Assembly (NCBI RefSeq): GCF_000802965.1
Contig: NZ_JSAK01000043.1
Span: 62,001-126,000 of the forward strand
Direction: 5' to 3'
Origin: Pseudomonas fluorescens
GTDB taxonomy: Bacteria; Pseudomonadota; Gammaproteobacteria; Pseudomonadales; Pseudomonadaceae
Length of the DNA stretch: 64,000 nt
The position numbers and the translations under genes were made by a program. Positions 31,901 to 38,401 of this stretch are shown here, piece by piece; position 1 is the first letter of the stretch; each line of letters starts with the position of its first letter. The notes under the pieces were generated by a model. The model did not search any database and was not told the DNA's origin. It saw only the letters and a list, made by a program, of their open reading frames with translations.

Positions 31901-32950
31901 CGCTGGATGTTGCCGACCGGTGAAGCGATGCCACCGGAACTGGCGCATCAGTGGTTGCAGCGTTACCCGGACATCGGCTTGGTGAATGCCTACGGCCCGG
32001 CGGAATGCTCGGATGACGTGGCGTTCTTCCGCGTCGACATGGCTTCCACGCGCGGCAGCTATTTGCCGATTGGCACGCCGACCGACAACAACCGTTTGTA
32101 CCTGCTCGACGGTGCCTTGGAACTGGTGCCGCTGGGCGCCGTAGGGGAGTTGTGTGTTGCGGGCACTGGCGTCGGGCGTGGTTATGTCAGCGATCCGCTA
32201 CGCACGGCGCAGGTGTTTGTACCGAACCCGTTCGGCGCGCCGGGGGATCGTCTGTATCGCACCGGCGACCTGGCCCGGCGTCGCAGTGACGGCGTGCTGG
32301 AATACGTCGGGCGCATCGACCATCAGGTGAAGATTCGCGGCTACCGCATCGAACTGGGGGAAATCGAAGCACGCCTGCATGAACAACCGGAAGTCCGCGA
32401 GGCGGCGGTCGGCGTGCAGGAGGGCATCAACGGCAAGCATCTGGTCGGCTATCTGGTGGCGGCGGATTTAGCGCTGGAGCCGGCTGAACGGCTGGAGCGG
32501 ATCAAGCAACGTTTGCGCGCTGAACTGCCGGAATACATGGTGCCGCTGCACTGGCTGTGGCTCGACAAGCTGCCGCTCAACACCAACGGAAAATTGGACC
32601 GCAAGGCGCTGCCAGCGCTGGAAATCGGGCAATTGCAAAGCCAGGATTATCAGGCGCCGCGTAATGAACTGGAGCAGACGTTGGCCTCGATTTGGGTTGA
32701 GGTCTTGAAGGTGGAGAGGGTGGGCGTGCGCGACAACTTCTTCGAACTGGGCGGGCATTCGCTGTTGGCTACGCAAATCGCCTCGCGGGTGCAGAAAACC
32801 CTGCAACGGGATGTGCCGCTGCGGGCGATGTTCGAATGCAGCACGGTGGAGGAATTGGCCGGGTACATCGATGGGTTGGCGGCCAGTGAGATCACCGAGG
32901 AGAAGGTGGATCGGTTGAATGATTTGATGGCGGAGCTGGAAGGGCTTTGA
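19970..32950 (+). CDS. pvdL: Pyoverdine chromophore non-ribosomal peptide synthetase PvdL
   Basis: 4326 residues from the ATG at 19970 (AGGA seven bases upstream), close to the known PvdL length. Order: fatty acyl-AMP ligase (1-575, YTSGSTALPKG at 168) and carrier (Ser611); condensation (672-1110, HHIIADG at 802), adenylation (YTSGSTGQPKG at 1274) and carrier (Ser1665); condensation (1720-2165, HHIVTEG at 1857), adenylation (2336), carrier (Ser2736 in GGDS) and epimerase (2785-3225, HHLVVDG at 2912); condensation (3245-3690, HHILIDA at 3383), adenylation (3868, then NAYGPAEC) and carrier (Ser4264). No thioesterase, so the product passes to the next synthetase. The layout fits acyl-Glu-D-Tyr-Dab, the chromophore precursor with its fatty-acid anchor. 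Substrates are inferred from the known PvdL, not read from pocket residues. Confidence 0.96.
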   Translation: MTDAFELPSTLVQALQRRAALTPDRVALRFLAETREQAVVLSYRELDQRARTFAGALQAEVDFGDRAVLLFPSGADYVAAFFGCLYAGVIAVPAYPPESTRRHHQERLLSIISDAEPRLLLTSAGLRDSLLQIEGAPPLLCVDTLDSALADCWVAPDLQDDHIAFLQYTSGSTALPKGVQVSHGNLVANELLIRHGFGIDVNPDDVIVSWLPLYHDMGLIGGLLQPIFSGVPCVLMSPAYFLGRPLRWLEAISEYGGTISGGPDFAYRLCSERVSESALERLDLSGWRVAYSGSEPIRLDTLERFAEKFAGCGFREDSFMASYGLAEATLFVAGTPRGQGIGNLRVDDQALAQNRAEAGEGSAIMSCGVSQPDHAVLIFDPVSLIELNDNAVGEVWASGPSIALGYWRNPEATAKTFVQHAGQTWLRTGDLGFMRNGELFITGRLKDMLIVRGHNLYPQDIEQTVEREVEVVRKGRIAAFAVNIDGQEGIGIAAEISRSVQKILPPEALIKVIRQAVAEAYQEAPSVVVLLNPGALPKTSSGKLQRSACRNRMADGSLDSYAVFPSTVTESTANTESGTELQTLIGQIWCEQLNVKHISADDHYFLLGGNSIAATQVVARLREALGLELNLRLLFEAPTLGAFVEVVARQQKDGGLAQGSITILSRAEAMPQSLAQNRLWITWQLDPQSSAYNIPGALRLRGELDEDALRGSFQQLIERHESLRTRFFERDGVALQQVDAVAEFNLQRIDISDLPVTEREARAQQIREDEARTQFDLEKGPLLWVTLVRLDDEDHQLLVTMHHIIADGWSLNVLIDEFSRLYAAASQGQQTTLAPLPTQYADYGSWQRQWLAQGEGERQLAYWKAQLGDEHPTLSLATDHPRSAQQLHRAARHTVRLDASLSDAIRQTAQTHESTSFMLLLAAFQTLLHHYSGQRDIRIGVPNANRPRLETQGLIGFFINTQVMRAQVDSRLPFAELLEQTRQAALGAQTHQDLPFEQLLEAFPQAREQGLFQVMFNHQQRDFSALKRLPGLLAEELPWHSREAKFDLQLHSEEDRNGRLSLSFDYASELFDGATIERLAGHYSNLLREVCERPQTALGDLQLLTEAEFNQQADWAIAPCTPASQWLPELLNEQARQTPERTALMWDGGSLDFAELHTQANRLAHYLRDKGVGPDVCVAIAAERSPQLLIGLLAIIKAGGAYVPLDPDYPAERLAYMLKDSGVDLLLTQTQLLDRLPATDGVSVIAMDALHLESWPSQTPGLHLHGDNLAYVIYTSGSTGQPKGVGNTHAALAERLQWMQNTYCLNETDVLMQKAPISFDVSVWECFWPLITGARLLIAGPGEHRDPHRIAQLVQQYGVTTLHFVPPLLSLFIDEPLSAECTSLRRVFCGGEALPAALRNRVLEQLPAVQLHNRYGPTETAINVTHWHCTTADGERSPIGRPLGNVVCRVLDSELNPVPAGVPGELCISGIGLARGYLGRPGLTAERFVVDPMGERGARLYRTGDRARWTADGVIEYLGRLDQQVKLRGFRVEPEEIEARLLAQDGVVQAVVLVRETSAGGQLIGYYTADSNESEDAQTTRLKTALADELPEYMVPAQLMRLDEMPLSPNGKLDRRALPEPQWQVREHVEPVTELEQQIAGIWREVLGLEQVGLRDDFFALGGHSLLATQIISRTRQACDVELPLRALFENSELDAFAEQVRLIQVSGSTNKQPPIEKVDRSQPVPLSYSQQRMWFLWQMEPGSPAYNVGGMARLRGVLDVGRFDAALQALILRHETLRTTFPSVNGVARQQVHADSGVRMDWKDFSALDAAAREQRVQQLADDEAHQPFDLETGPLLRACLVKTAEHEHYLVLTLHHIVTEGWAMDIFARELSALYEAFVDERESPLQPLPVQYLDYSVWQRQWLESGERQRQLDYWTAQLGREHPLLELPGDRPRPPVQSHQGELFRFDLSDDLAARVRAFNAQNGLTLFMTMTAALAVLLYRYSGQTDLRIGAPVANRIRPESEGLIGAFLNTQVLRCQLDGQMSVGELLEQVRHTVIEGQSHQDLPFDHLVEALQPPRSAAYNPLFQVMCNVQRWEFQQSRKLADMTVEYLANDARATKFDLNLEVTDLDHRLGCCLTYSTDLFDEPRIARMAGHWRNLLEALLADPHQRLSELPLLEATEQQNLLDSLGVEPGEHCLDQCIHHLFSEQALARPDAPALTFAGQTLSYAELDSRANRLAWMLRERGVGPQVRVGLALERSLEMVVGLLAILKAGGAYVPLDPEYPLDRLHYMIEDSGIGLLLSDTAMFDALGELPASVARWCLEEDAAELANYPATELPFISLPQHQAYLIYTSGSTGKPKGVVVSHGEIAMHCRAVIKRFGMRPDDCELHFYSINFDAATERLLVPLLSGAQVVLRAQGQWDAEEICGLIRRHHINILGFTPSYGSQLAQWLATQSEILPVRMIITGGEALTGEHLQRIRAVFTPSLFFNAYGPTETVVMPLASLAPEVLEEGAGSVPIGSVIGDRVAYILDADLALVPQGATGELYVGGAGLAQGYHQRPGMTAERFVADQFASNGGRLYRTGDLVRQCADGLVEYLGRIDHQVKIRGFRIELGEIETRLLEHESVREAVVLALDAPSGKQLVSYLVCDVTEQDESQQAALRESLKTHLKSQLPDYMVPSHLILLASMPLTANGKLDRRALPAPDPELNRQHYVAPSNELELTLAQIWCEVLNVEQVGLNDNFFELGGDSILSIQVVSRARQQGIHFSPRDLFQHQTVQTLAAIATRTEQVTAEQGLLSGESRLTPIQHWFFDTDIPQRQHWNQALLLEPTVALEPHRLEQALLAVLEQHDALRLRFSEVDGQWRAEYQAISDATVLWQVQVPSMDQCAALFADAQRNLDLQAGPLMRALLVDGPEGRQRLFIAIHHLVVDGVSWRVLLDDLQTVYRQLNAQQSVKLPAKTSAFKDWTARLQAYAGSESLREELSWWQTQVAGPSAELPCDRPEGGRQNRHAQTVSVRLDSERTRQLLQQAPSAYRTQVNDLLLTALARVLCRWSGHESALIQLEGHGREALFDEIDLTRTVGWFTSAYPLRLTPENEQGASIKAIKEQLRAVPHKGLGYGVLRYLADDQCRQSMAALPVAPITFNYLGQFDQNFGNEALFRPLDEQVGAAHDPKAPLPNELSVDSQVYGGELVLRWTFSAERYEPQTINELAEAYVGELTSLIEHCLRDDAGGLTPSDFPLAQLNQTQLDALPVAASVIEDVYPLTPMQEGMLLHTLLEPGTGLYYMQDRYRINSELDPQRFAQAWQAVIARHEALRASFCWNVGEDMLQVIHKPGSTPIEYLDWSEIAEDEQEPKLQVLLKSEREAGFDLLNQAPFHLRLIRVGAARYWFMMSNHHILIDAWCRSLLMNDFFEIYSALGEGREAQLAVPPRYRDYIGWLQRQSLAEARQWWKTNLQGFERTTPIPSDRPFLREHAGESGGMIVGDRYTRLDARDGAQLRELAQAHQLTINTFAQAAWALVLRRLSGDRDVLFGVTVAGRPVDMPEMQRTVGLFINSIALRVKMPEDHQRCSVRQWLTALLDSNMQLREYEYLPLVSIQEHSELPKGQPLFDSLFVFENAPVEVSVLDRAQSLNATSDSGRTHTNFPLTAVCYPGDDLGLHLSYDQRYFDESTVERMLAEFKRLLLALVEGFHGDMTDLPLLGADEQDFLIHGCNQSEQAYPLEQSYVSLFEAQVAEHPQRIAASCLDQQHSYLELNQRSNRLGHALIAAGVGLDQPVALLAERSLDLLGMIIGSFKAGAGYLPLDPGLPSQRLSRIIDLSRTPLLVCTRACHEQALGLLDEFACANRPRLLVWEEVQASEVSVVNPGVYSGPDNLAYVIYTSGSTGLPKGVMVEQRGMLNNQLSKVPYLNLSEADLIAQTASQSFDISVWQFLAAPLFGARVDIVPNSIAHDPQGLLTHVQNKGITVLESVPSLIQSMLAQERMSLDGLRWMLPTGEAMPPELAHQWLQRYPDIGLVNAYGPAECSDDVAFFRVDMASTRGSYLPIGTPTDNNRLYLLDGALELVPLGAVGELCVAGTGVGRGYVSDPLRTAQVFVPNPFGAPGDRLYRTGDLARRRSDGVLEYVGRIDHQVKIRGYRIELGEIEARLHEQPEVREAAVGVQEGINGKHLVGYLVAADLALEPAERLERIKQRLRAELPEYMVPLHWLWLDKLPLNTNGKLDRKALPALEIGQLQSQDYQAPRNELEQTLASIWVEVLKVERVGVRDNFFELGGHSLLATQIASRVQKTLQRDVPLRAMFECSTVEELAGYIDGLAASEITEEKVDRLNDLMAELEGL

Positions 32951-32974
32951 TTCTCTAGTGTTTGTATCGGCCTC

Positions 32975-32994
32975 ATCGCTGGCTTGCCAGCGAT
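32975..32994. repeat. Single REP hairpin downstream of pvdL
   Basis: ATCGCTGGC-TT-GCCAGCGAT, a perfect nine-base-pair stem 25 bases after the pvdL stop. It could also stabilise the very long transcript end. Confidence 0.7.
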
Positions 32995-33087
32995 GGCGGT
33001 TGTACAGACGCATACAATCGTGTGATTGACTACGCGCCGTCAGCCACTCAGTCTTCCTGCTCCATTTTTCACCGGCGGAGACACTCG

Positions 33088-33906
33088 ATGCCCTTCGTAA
33101 TGATAGACGGCCAACCCCTTCACTACATCGATCAAGGCAGCGGCCCGGCAGTCCTGCTGGCCGGCAGTTATCTGTGGGATCAGGCCATGTGGACACCGCA
33201 GATAACCGCGTTGTCGCAACGGTATCGGGTGATTGCATTGGACCTGTGGGGCCACGGTGAATCCGGGGCGCTGCCCGAAGGAACAACCTCGCTGGACGAT
33301 GTGGCGCGTCAGGCATTGGCGCTGCTCGATCATCTGGATATCGATCGAGTGACCCTGGTCGGCCTGTCGGTCGGTGGCATGTGGGGCGTGCGTCTGGCGC
33401 TGTCGGCGCCGCAACGGCTTAACGGGCTGGTGTTGATGGACACCTACGTGGGAGTCGAACCGGAAGCGACTCGGCAGTACTACTTTTCGCTGTTCAAGAT
33501 GATTGAAGAGAGCGGCGTGATTGCACCGCAACTGCTGGATATCGTGGTGCCGATCTTCTTCCGCCCGGGCATTGATCCGCAGTCGGCGCTGTATCAGGAC
33601 TTCCGCGCAAAACTGGCTGCACTGCCAGCGGAAAGATTGCGCGAAAGCATCGTGCCGATGGGACGGATTACCTTTGGCCGGGATGATCTGTTGCTGCGCC
33701 TGGGTGAGTTGAATGGCGCGACGACGCTGGTGATGTGCGGCGATCAGGACAAGCCACGGCCGCCTTCGGAAGCCCATGAAATGGCGGAGCTGATCGGTTG
33801 TCCGTGTGTGCTGGTGCCAGAGGCGGGGCATATTTCCAATCTGGAAAATCCGGAGTTTGTGACTGAAGCGCTGCTGTCATTTTTGTCGGCGCGTAATCCG
33901 GCGTAG
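33088..33906 (+). CDS. Alpha/beta hydrolase
   Basis: 272 residues from the ATG at 33088, which has GGAG seven bases upstream. The fold is clear: oxyanion-side segment GPAVLLAGSYLWDQAMW, DLWGHGESG, nucleophile elbow GLSVGGMWG (Ser), acid near MCGDQDKPRP and the catalytic His in PEAGHISNLENP. There is no signal peptide, so it is cytoplasmic. Substrate unknown; similar proteins are annotated as 3-oxoadipate enol-lactonase-like or as generic esterases. It follows pvdL on the same strand after 137 bases but has no PvdS box of its own, so a pyoverdine role is not supported. Confidence 0.8.
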   Translation: MPFVMIDGQPLHYIDQGSGPAVLLAGSYLWDQAMWTPQITALSQRYRVIALDLWGHGESGALPEGTTSLDDVARQALALLDHLDIDRVTLVGLSVGGMWGVRLALSAPQRLNGLVLMDTYVGVEPEATRQYYFSLFKMIEESGVIAPQLLDIVVPIFFRPGIDPQSALYQDFRAKLAALPAERLRESIVPMGRITFGRDDLLLRLGELNGATTLVMCGDQDKPRPPSEAHEMAELIGCPCVLVPEAGHISNLENPEFVTEALLSFLSARNPA

Positions 33907-33916
33907 CGCTTACGAT

Positions 33917-33988
33917 AAAGATCGCAGCCTGCGGCAGCTCCTACAGAACCGGTGACCCTTGTAGGAGCTGCCGCAGGCTGCGATCTTT
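33917..33988. repeat. Long inverted REP pair, GATCGCAGCC family
   Basis: AAAGATCGCAGCCTGCGGCA... faces ...TGCCGCAGGCTGCGATCTTT with arms of about 29 bases. It separates the convergent hydrolase and dsbG genes. Confidence 0.87.
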
Positions 33989-33997
33989 TGATCTTGC

Positions 33998-34765
33998 TTA
34001 TTTAGGCCCGAGAATCTTCGCCAACTTGTCCGGCGACGGCGCCCCTTGCTGTTGCTGCAACTCGCCCTTGTCATCCATATAGAAAATCGCCGGAGTGGCT
34101 TGCAGCTCCAGGTCTTCCATCAACTGCATATTGGCTGCGAGTTTGGCCTGAATCGCCGGTGGCACTTCTTTCAAGGCCTTGAGCGAACTGCCTTTGCCGG
34201 CCGATTCGTGATCCGCCAGGGCTTTTTGTGGGTCCTTGGCAGCCAGCAGCGCCGCGGATTTGCCGGGGCTGTCTTCACGGATGATGCCGACCATGATGTG
34301 CCGCAATTGCACCTTGCCGGACTTGACCCAGGGCCGCGCCTGTTCCCAGAACATGTTGCAGTAAGGGCAGTTCGGGTCGCTGAACATGTAGACGACTCGC
34401 GGCGCATCCTTCTTGCCGTCGGCGATCCAGTTGCTCGCTTCCATCTTGCCCCAGACTTCCTTGGCCATCGGCGCGTACACCAGCTTCTGCAACGGCGCGC
34501 TGCTCAGGTCATTACCGTCGGCGTCGTACAGATTGCCCAGCAGCACGTGCTTGCCATCCGGCGTCAGGTACAGCGCCATGCCGCGATTCTGGTATTGCGC
34601 CGCGTAGCCGCGCAAGCCATCGGGAGCGTCAAACTGGCCGACGATTTTTGCACCCTTGGCTTCGATCTTCTTGATCGCCTCGGGCAGCTCTTCGGCCTGA
34701 ACCGACGGCAGGTGCAGCAGGGCGGCACCCAGGGTCAGGGTCAGCAGGTGGCGGAGGCGGGGCAT
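33998..34765 (-). CDS. dsbG: Periplasmic disulfide isomerase DsbG
   Basis: 255 residues from the ATG at 34765, with AAGGAAA upstream. Signal peptide at 1-24 (LTLTLGAALLHLPSVQA), N-terminal dimerisation domain, then a thioredoxin-fold domain with the active site Cys133-Pro-Tyr-Cys136 and the cis-Pro loop LQATPAIFY. The CPYC centre and the length fit DsbG rather than DsbA. Periplasmic, kept reduced by DsbD. Last gene of a three-gene minus-strand unit; its start lies inside the 3' end of the dsbE-like gene (25-base overlap). Confidence 0.9.
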   Translation of the reverse strand: MPRLRHLLTLTLGAALLHLPSVQAEELPEAIKKIEAKGAKIVGQFDAPDGLRGYAAQYQNRGMALYLTPDGKHVLLGNLYDADGNDLSSAPLQKLVYAPMAKEVWGKMEASNWIADGKKDAPRVVYMFSDPNCPYCNMFWEQARPWVKSGKVQLRHIMVGIIREDSPGKSAALLAAKDPQKALADHESAGKGSSLKALKEVPPAIQAKLAANMQLMEDLELQATPAIFYMDDKGELQQQQGAPSPDKLAKILGPK

Positions 34766-35595
34766 GGCAGTTTCCTTGAAGAAGTGGCAGGTGCGGTGTC
34801 GAAATTTTCCAGTGCGCGAGCCAGGCTGGCTTGCGACAGTTCGCCCAAATGGCTGCCTAGCAGGCGACCGTCGGGGTTGTAGAACAGCGTAGTCGGCAAG
34901 GCCATCGAACCGACGGCCTGGCCCAAACGGCCGCTGCCGTCGAACAGCACGTTGGACAGGCTCAAGCCCTGGGTTTCCAGAAAGGTAGCGACGCTTTGCA
35001 TGCTTTCGGCCTGATTGACGAACAGGAAGGTCAGGTCCGGGCGCTGCATCTGGGCGTTTTCCAGCACCGGCATTTCCCGGCGACATGGCGGACACCAGGT
35101 CGCCCATAGATTGATCACCAACGGGCCGCCCTTGTAGTCCGCCAGTTGCACAGTTTGCCCGGCGGCATTGCGCAGGGTGATTTCCGGCAGGCGCGTGCCT
35201 TGTTCATAAATCGTCAGTGAGAAGGTCGCCAGCAACCAGAACGCCAGGCCGCTGACCACGCCAAAGCCCAGCGGGCGGCGCAAACCCGGACGACGCCAGC
35301 CCCGGTACAGCGTCGCGAGCAACAGCGCGATCACCCCCGGCCAGGCGAGGAAACCACCGTCGCGCAGATCGATGACCTGCCACGGATCGTTGCGATAGTG
35401 CGTCCAGTACATCGCGACGAAACTGATTCGTGCCGCGAGCATGCCGATCAGAAACAGACTGAACAGCGCCGACTCGGGGTTCTCGCCACCGCGCTTGGCC
35501 ACCCGCCAACCCACGAACGTCGCCAGCGCCAAGGCACTGATCAGCAGCAGATGGTTAAGCGCGATGGCAAAGGTGCCGAGGGTGAAGGTCAGCAT
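34741..35595 (-). CDS. dsbE: Membrane-anchored TlpA/DsbE-like thiol reductase
   Basis: 284 residues from the ATG at 35595, whose A is also the last base of the dsbD stop (TAATG). Residues 1-130 hold about four membrane segments resembling part of a prolipoprotein-diacylglyceryl-transferase-like fold. Residues 135-275 are a TlpA-type thioredoxin domain with VINLWATWCPPCRREMP and cis-Pro in SMALPTTLFYN. The active site should face the periplasm. The gene order matches PA2476-PA2478 of P. aeruginosa, where this gene is also called dsbE. It overlaps dsbG by 25 bases. Confidence 0.82.
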   Translation of the reverse strand: MLTFTLGTFAIALNHLLLISALALATFVGWRVAKRGGENPESALFSLFLIGMLAARISFVAMYWTHYRNDPWQVIDLRDGGFLAWPGVIALLLATLYRGWRRPGLRRPLGFGVVSGLAFWLLATFSLTIYEQGTRLPEITLRNAAGQTVQLADYKGGPLVINLWATWCPPCRREMPVLENAQMQRPDLTFLFVNQAESMQSVATFLETQGLSLSNVLFDGSGRLGQAVGSMALPTTLFYNPDGRLLGSHLGELSQASLARALENFDTAPATSSRKLPCPASATC

Positions 35596-37331
35596 TAACG
35601 GGCATCTCGGGTGGTGGTCCAGCGTTGCAGGAAAGTGTCGGCATCGACCTCGCCGGTGATGCGCTGGCTGCGACGCTCGTTGCCGTCGGCGCCGATCCAC
35701 AGCAGGCTCGGTGGCCCCGGCACTTTATAACGGCCGAGCAGTTCGCGGCTGGCGGCATTGTCGGTGGTGACGTCGAGTCGGAGCAAGCGCACGTCGCTGA
35801 GGGCTTCGTGCACTTTGGCTTCGCCGAAGACCTGTTTTTCCATGACCTTGCACGACACGCACCAGTCCGCGTAATAGTCCAGCAGCACCCACTGGCCCTG
35901 CGCTTGCGCCGCGTCGAGTTCCCGCTGCAGCACGGCGGGGTCCTTAATGGTGGTGAAGGCGTCGTGGCCCGCTGGTTCGGCGGCGACGGCCGAACTGGAA
36001 GCGCGGAACACCTGCAACGGCTTGAACAAATCATCACTGCCACCCGCCGCGCCGATCATCAACAGGCTGCCCCACAAACCCAGCAGCAGCGAGGTGGCAC
36101 CGAACAGATGCGCGATGCGTCCGAAACCTTCCGACTGTTTCCAGGCGCTGTAGGCCGCGATCAACAGCAACGCACCACACAAGCCGACCCACAGCGATTC
36201 ATCCAGTACCGGGCGCAACATCAGCAGCGCCGTGGCGAGAAACAGGAAACCGAAAATGCCTTTGACCAGGTTCATCCAGGCACCTGGCTTGGGCATGAAG
36301 CGATTGCCGACGGTCACCAGCAGCAACAACGGCACACCGATGCCGATGCCCATGGCAAACAGAATCAACCCACCGTGCAGTGCGTTGCCGCTCTGCGCGA
36401 TGTAGAGCAGCGCGCCGGCCAGTGGCGCGGTCATGCACGGGCCGACCAGCAAACCGGACAAGGCGCCCAGCACGCCAGCGCCGATCAGGCTGCCACCGCG
36501 TTGATTGCGCGAGACGTTTTCCAGACGATCACGCACCGCCACTGGCAGTTGCAGTTCGAAGAAGCCAAACATCGGCAACGCCAGCAACACGAAAATCGCC
36601 GCGAAACTGCCGAGCAGCCAAGGGTTCTGCAACAGTGCCTGCAGGTTCGCCCCGAGCAACGCCGCCAGCACACCCATCGCCGCATACACCAACGCCATGC
36701 TCACCACATAGCTGCTGGCCAGGGCAAAACCGCGCTTGGGCGTGGCGCCGCTGCCGACGATCAGCCCGGCCAGAATCGGCAGCATGGGCAGCGAGCACGG
36801 GGTAAAGGCCAGCAGCAGGCCGAGGCCGAAGAACACCATAAGGCTCCAACCCAATGCCCGCTGTTGCAAGTCGCTGGCCAACGCCTGGTCCGGCGCTTCA
36901 TTGCTCGCAGCGGTGGCCGCTTTACCACCCAGATCCACGACTTGCGTCTGCGGCGGATAACACAAACCGGCATCGGCACAGCCCTGGAACCCCACCTTGA
37001 TCTGGCCGCTGGCACCGGCCGGGATTTTCAGTTCAAGGCCCTGGCGATAGACCTGCTGTTCACCGAAAAACTCGTCGCTGTGGGCTTCACCTTCCGGCAG
37101 CACGGGATGCTGGTCGGCAGGCAAGTCATCGAATTTCAACCGTTTCTGATAAAGGTAATAGCCATCGGCAATCTGCCAGAACAGCTGGGTTTCACCTGAT
37201 TCGAGGCGCTCGGAGGTGAAAACAAAGGCTTTTTCCACCGGCAAAAAATCAGGTTTGGTTTCGAAAGGATTCGCTCCAGCCTGGGCCACCCCAGAGATCA
37301 AGAAAATAAAAAACAAAAACAGTCGACGCAT
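35595..37331 (-). CDS. dsbD: Thiol:disulfide interchange protein DsbD
   Basis: 578 residues with all three DsbD parts. Signal peptide 1-18. N-terminal immunoglobulin-like domain with CADAGLCYPP. A central eight-helix membrane domain follows, with the redox cysteines in FTPCSLPML and VGPCMTAPL. A C-terminal thioredoxin domain has DYYADWCVSCK. It carries electrons from cytoplasmic thioredoxin to periplasmic partners, here DsbG and the DsbE-like protein. First gene of the operon; a GATTAACC direct repeat lies 48 bases upstream of its ATG. Pseudomonads usually have a second dsbD elsewhere. Confidence 0.94.
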   Translation of the reverse strand: MRRLFLFFIFLISGVAQAGANPFETKPDFLPVEKAFVFTSERLESGETQLFWQIADGYYLYQKRLKFDDLPADQHPVLPEGEAHSDEFFGEQQVYRQGLELKIPAGASGQIKVGFQGCADAGLCYPPQTQVVDLGGKAATAASNEAPDQALASDLQQRALGWSLMVFFGLGLLLAFTPCSLPMLPILAGLIVGSGATPKRGFALASSYVVSMALVYAAMGVLAALLGANLQALLQNPWLLGSFAAIFVLLALPMFGFFELQLPVAVRDRLENVSRNQRGGSLIGAGVLGALSGLLVGPCMTAPLAGALLYIAQSGNALHGGLILFAMGIGIGVPLLLLVTVGNRFMPKPGAWMNLVKGIFGFLFLATALLMLRPVLDESLWVGLCGALLLIAAYSAWKQSEGFGRIAHLFGATSLLLGLWGSLLMIGAAGGSDDLFKPLQVFRASSSAVAAEPAGHDAFTTIKDPAVLQRELDAAQAQGQWVLLDYYADWCVSCKVMEKQVFGEAKVHEALSDVRLLRLDVTTDNAASRELLGRYKVPGPPSLLWIGADGNERRSQRITGEVDADTFLQRWTTTRDAR

Positions 37332-37378
37332 GGGTAGGCCTTATCCCTGTGCAAGTGAAGTGCACAATGGCGGGCGGC

Positions 37379-37397
37379 GATTAACCAATGATTAACC
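37379..37397. promoter_or_regulatory. GATTAACC direct repeat upstream of dsbD, candidate DsbR site
   Basis: GATTAACC-aat-GATTAACC: two identical octamers with an 11-base period, the spacing typical of OmpR/PhoB-family dimer sites. The divergent-side regulator DsbR belongs to that family. Binding is inferred only. Confidence 0.5.
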
Positions 37398-37418
37398 GCG
37401 CCTGACCTCGTTGCGTCA

Positions 37419-38114
37419 TCAACTCCTCAGGAGTCCGGGCCAGCTTTCATCATCGATTTTTATGGGGCCAGACTCTGCTTTGTAGTTTTTGAGGTTGTAT
37501 CTGATGTATTCGTTATTGGTAAGAAAAATGTAGTAGTACGTGCTAAGAAGGGGGGCGTCGTTTTGGACCGCCGTTATAATTCGATCTTTGTATTGGGATA
37601 CGCCTGGCCAGGAGTTAGAAGTTATCGGTAGCCGTTTTATTGTGTTATCTGTAAAGCTGTAAATGAGGTAGTGTCCGTCATTCATCAAGAAATGAAATCT
37701 GTTCTTCGGCGCAAAAGTATCCCGCCACGTACCGGTAATGATTTTATCAAAGTACGGAACTAACGAGCGCCAAATGGATTTTTCAAGACGATAAAACCCC
37801 GCAGTAGTATCACGATCCTGATCATACTTGCAGACCATAGGCGTATCGCCGTCGTAATAAAACAGCCACAAAATATCGTCCCCTCCACCCCAGGAGCCTC
37901 CCAGCGCCGGAGCTGCAAAGCCGAAGCGCAGATTTTTTAGTGCAACATGCGCTGCTCCCCAATTATCAAATGTGATGTCGGTGGGGTAACCGTCTTCAAC
38001 CGTGTTGGAGGCGATATCAAATCGTGAGTACCGATTGGTGTCTTTGAAGAAGAAGTAAATTTTATCCTTGCCTGAGCGCCAGTCGACGGCTACGAAGTTT
38101 TGAAGTCCTGACAT
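37419..38114 (-). CDS. Hemopexin-like four-blade repeat protein
   Basis: 231 residues, no signal peptide. Four repeats with the hemopexin pattern (hydrophobic strand, aromatic-rich FFF/YYY strand, Arg/Tyr-Asp turn, then P..I...WPG) can be aligned at about 18-52, 78-118, 121-172 and 175-230. Examples are KIYFFFKDTNRYSRFD, NRFHFLMNDGHYLIYSF, YYYIFLTNNEYIRYNL and the closings SNSWPGV and DESWPGL. Bacterial relatives such as the photopexins of Photorhabdus have unknown ligands. The gene and its 5' flank are clearly AT-richer than the surroundings, a sign of transfer. AAAGGA precedes the ATG. It lies between dsbD and dsbR. Confidence 0.78.
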   Translation of the reverse strand: MSGLQNFVAVDWRSGKDKIYFFFKDTNRYSRFDIASNTVEDGYPTDITFDNWGAAHVALKNLRFGFAAPALGGSWGGGDDILWLFYYDGDTPMVCKYDQDRDTTAGFYRLEKSIWRSLVPYFDKIITGTWRDTFAPKNRFHFLMNDGHYLIYSFTDNTIKRLPITSNSWPGVSQYKDRIITAVQNDAPLLSTYYYIFLTNNEYIRYNLKNYKAESGPIKIDDESWPGLLRS

Positions 38115-38401
38115 TGGTTAATTCCTTTTGGTTTTTATGAGTGTTGCGCGGGGCTTTGTTTTTCTTGTTTTAAAGGTATCGCTACATGAGGTTTATTAGG
38201 AAGCGGATTGGAGGGGTTATTTGTTTCAATATCTATGTTTCTGTTTTGGAAATGGAAGTTTGTTTTTTTGCAGTAAGCAGTTTGTCTGGCGATCAGCGCT
38301 TCAGCCTGGAAACGAGTCCTTTGCGGCTACCTGTCGACTTGCCATAATTAAGCCTTAATCCTGGATTGCTTGACTGACGTTTTCCTGCCGCGGAGCTCCC
38401 T
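38115..38401. other. 287-bp AT-rich region upstream of dsbR
   Basis: T-rich on the plus strand from 38150 to 38290, without a usable frame. It contains the palindrome ATTAAG-c-CTTAAT at 38347-38359, about 43 bases before the dsbR ATG, a candidate operator or promoter element. Confidence 0.5.

Noticed and set aside
35625..37199. 524-codon plus-strand frame opposite dsbD
   Set aside because: Antisense of a clear DsbD with all catalytic cysteines; composition dominated by Gln, His and Arg.
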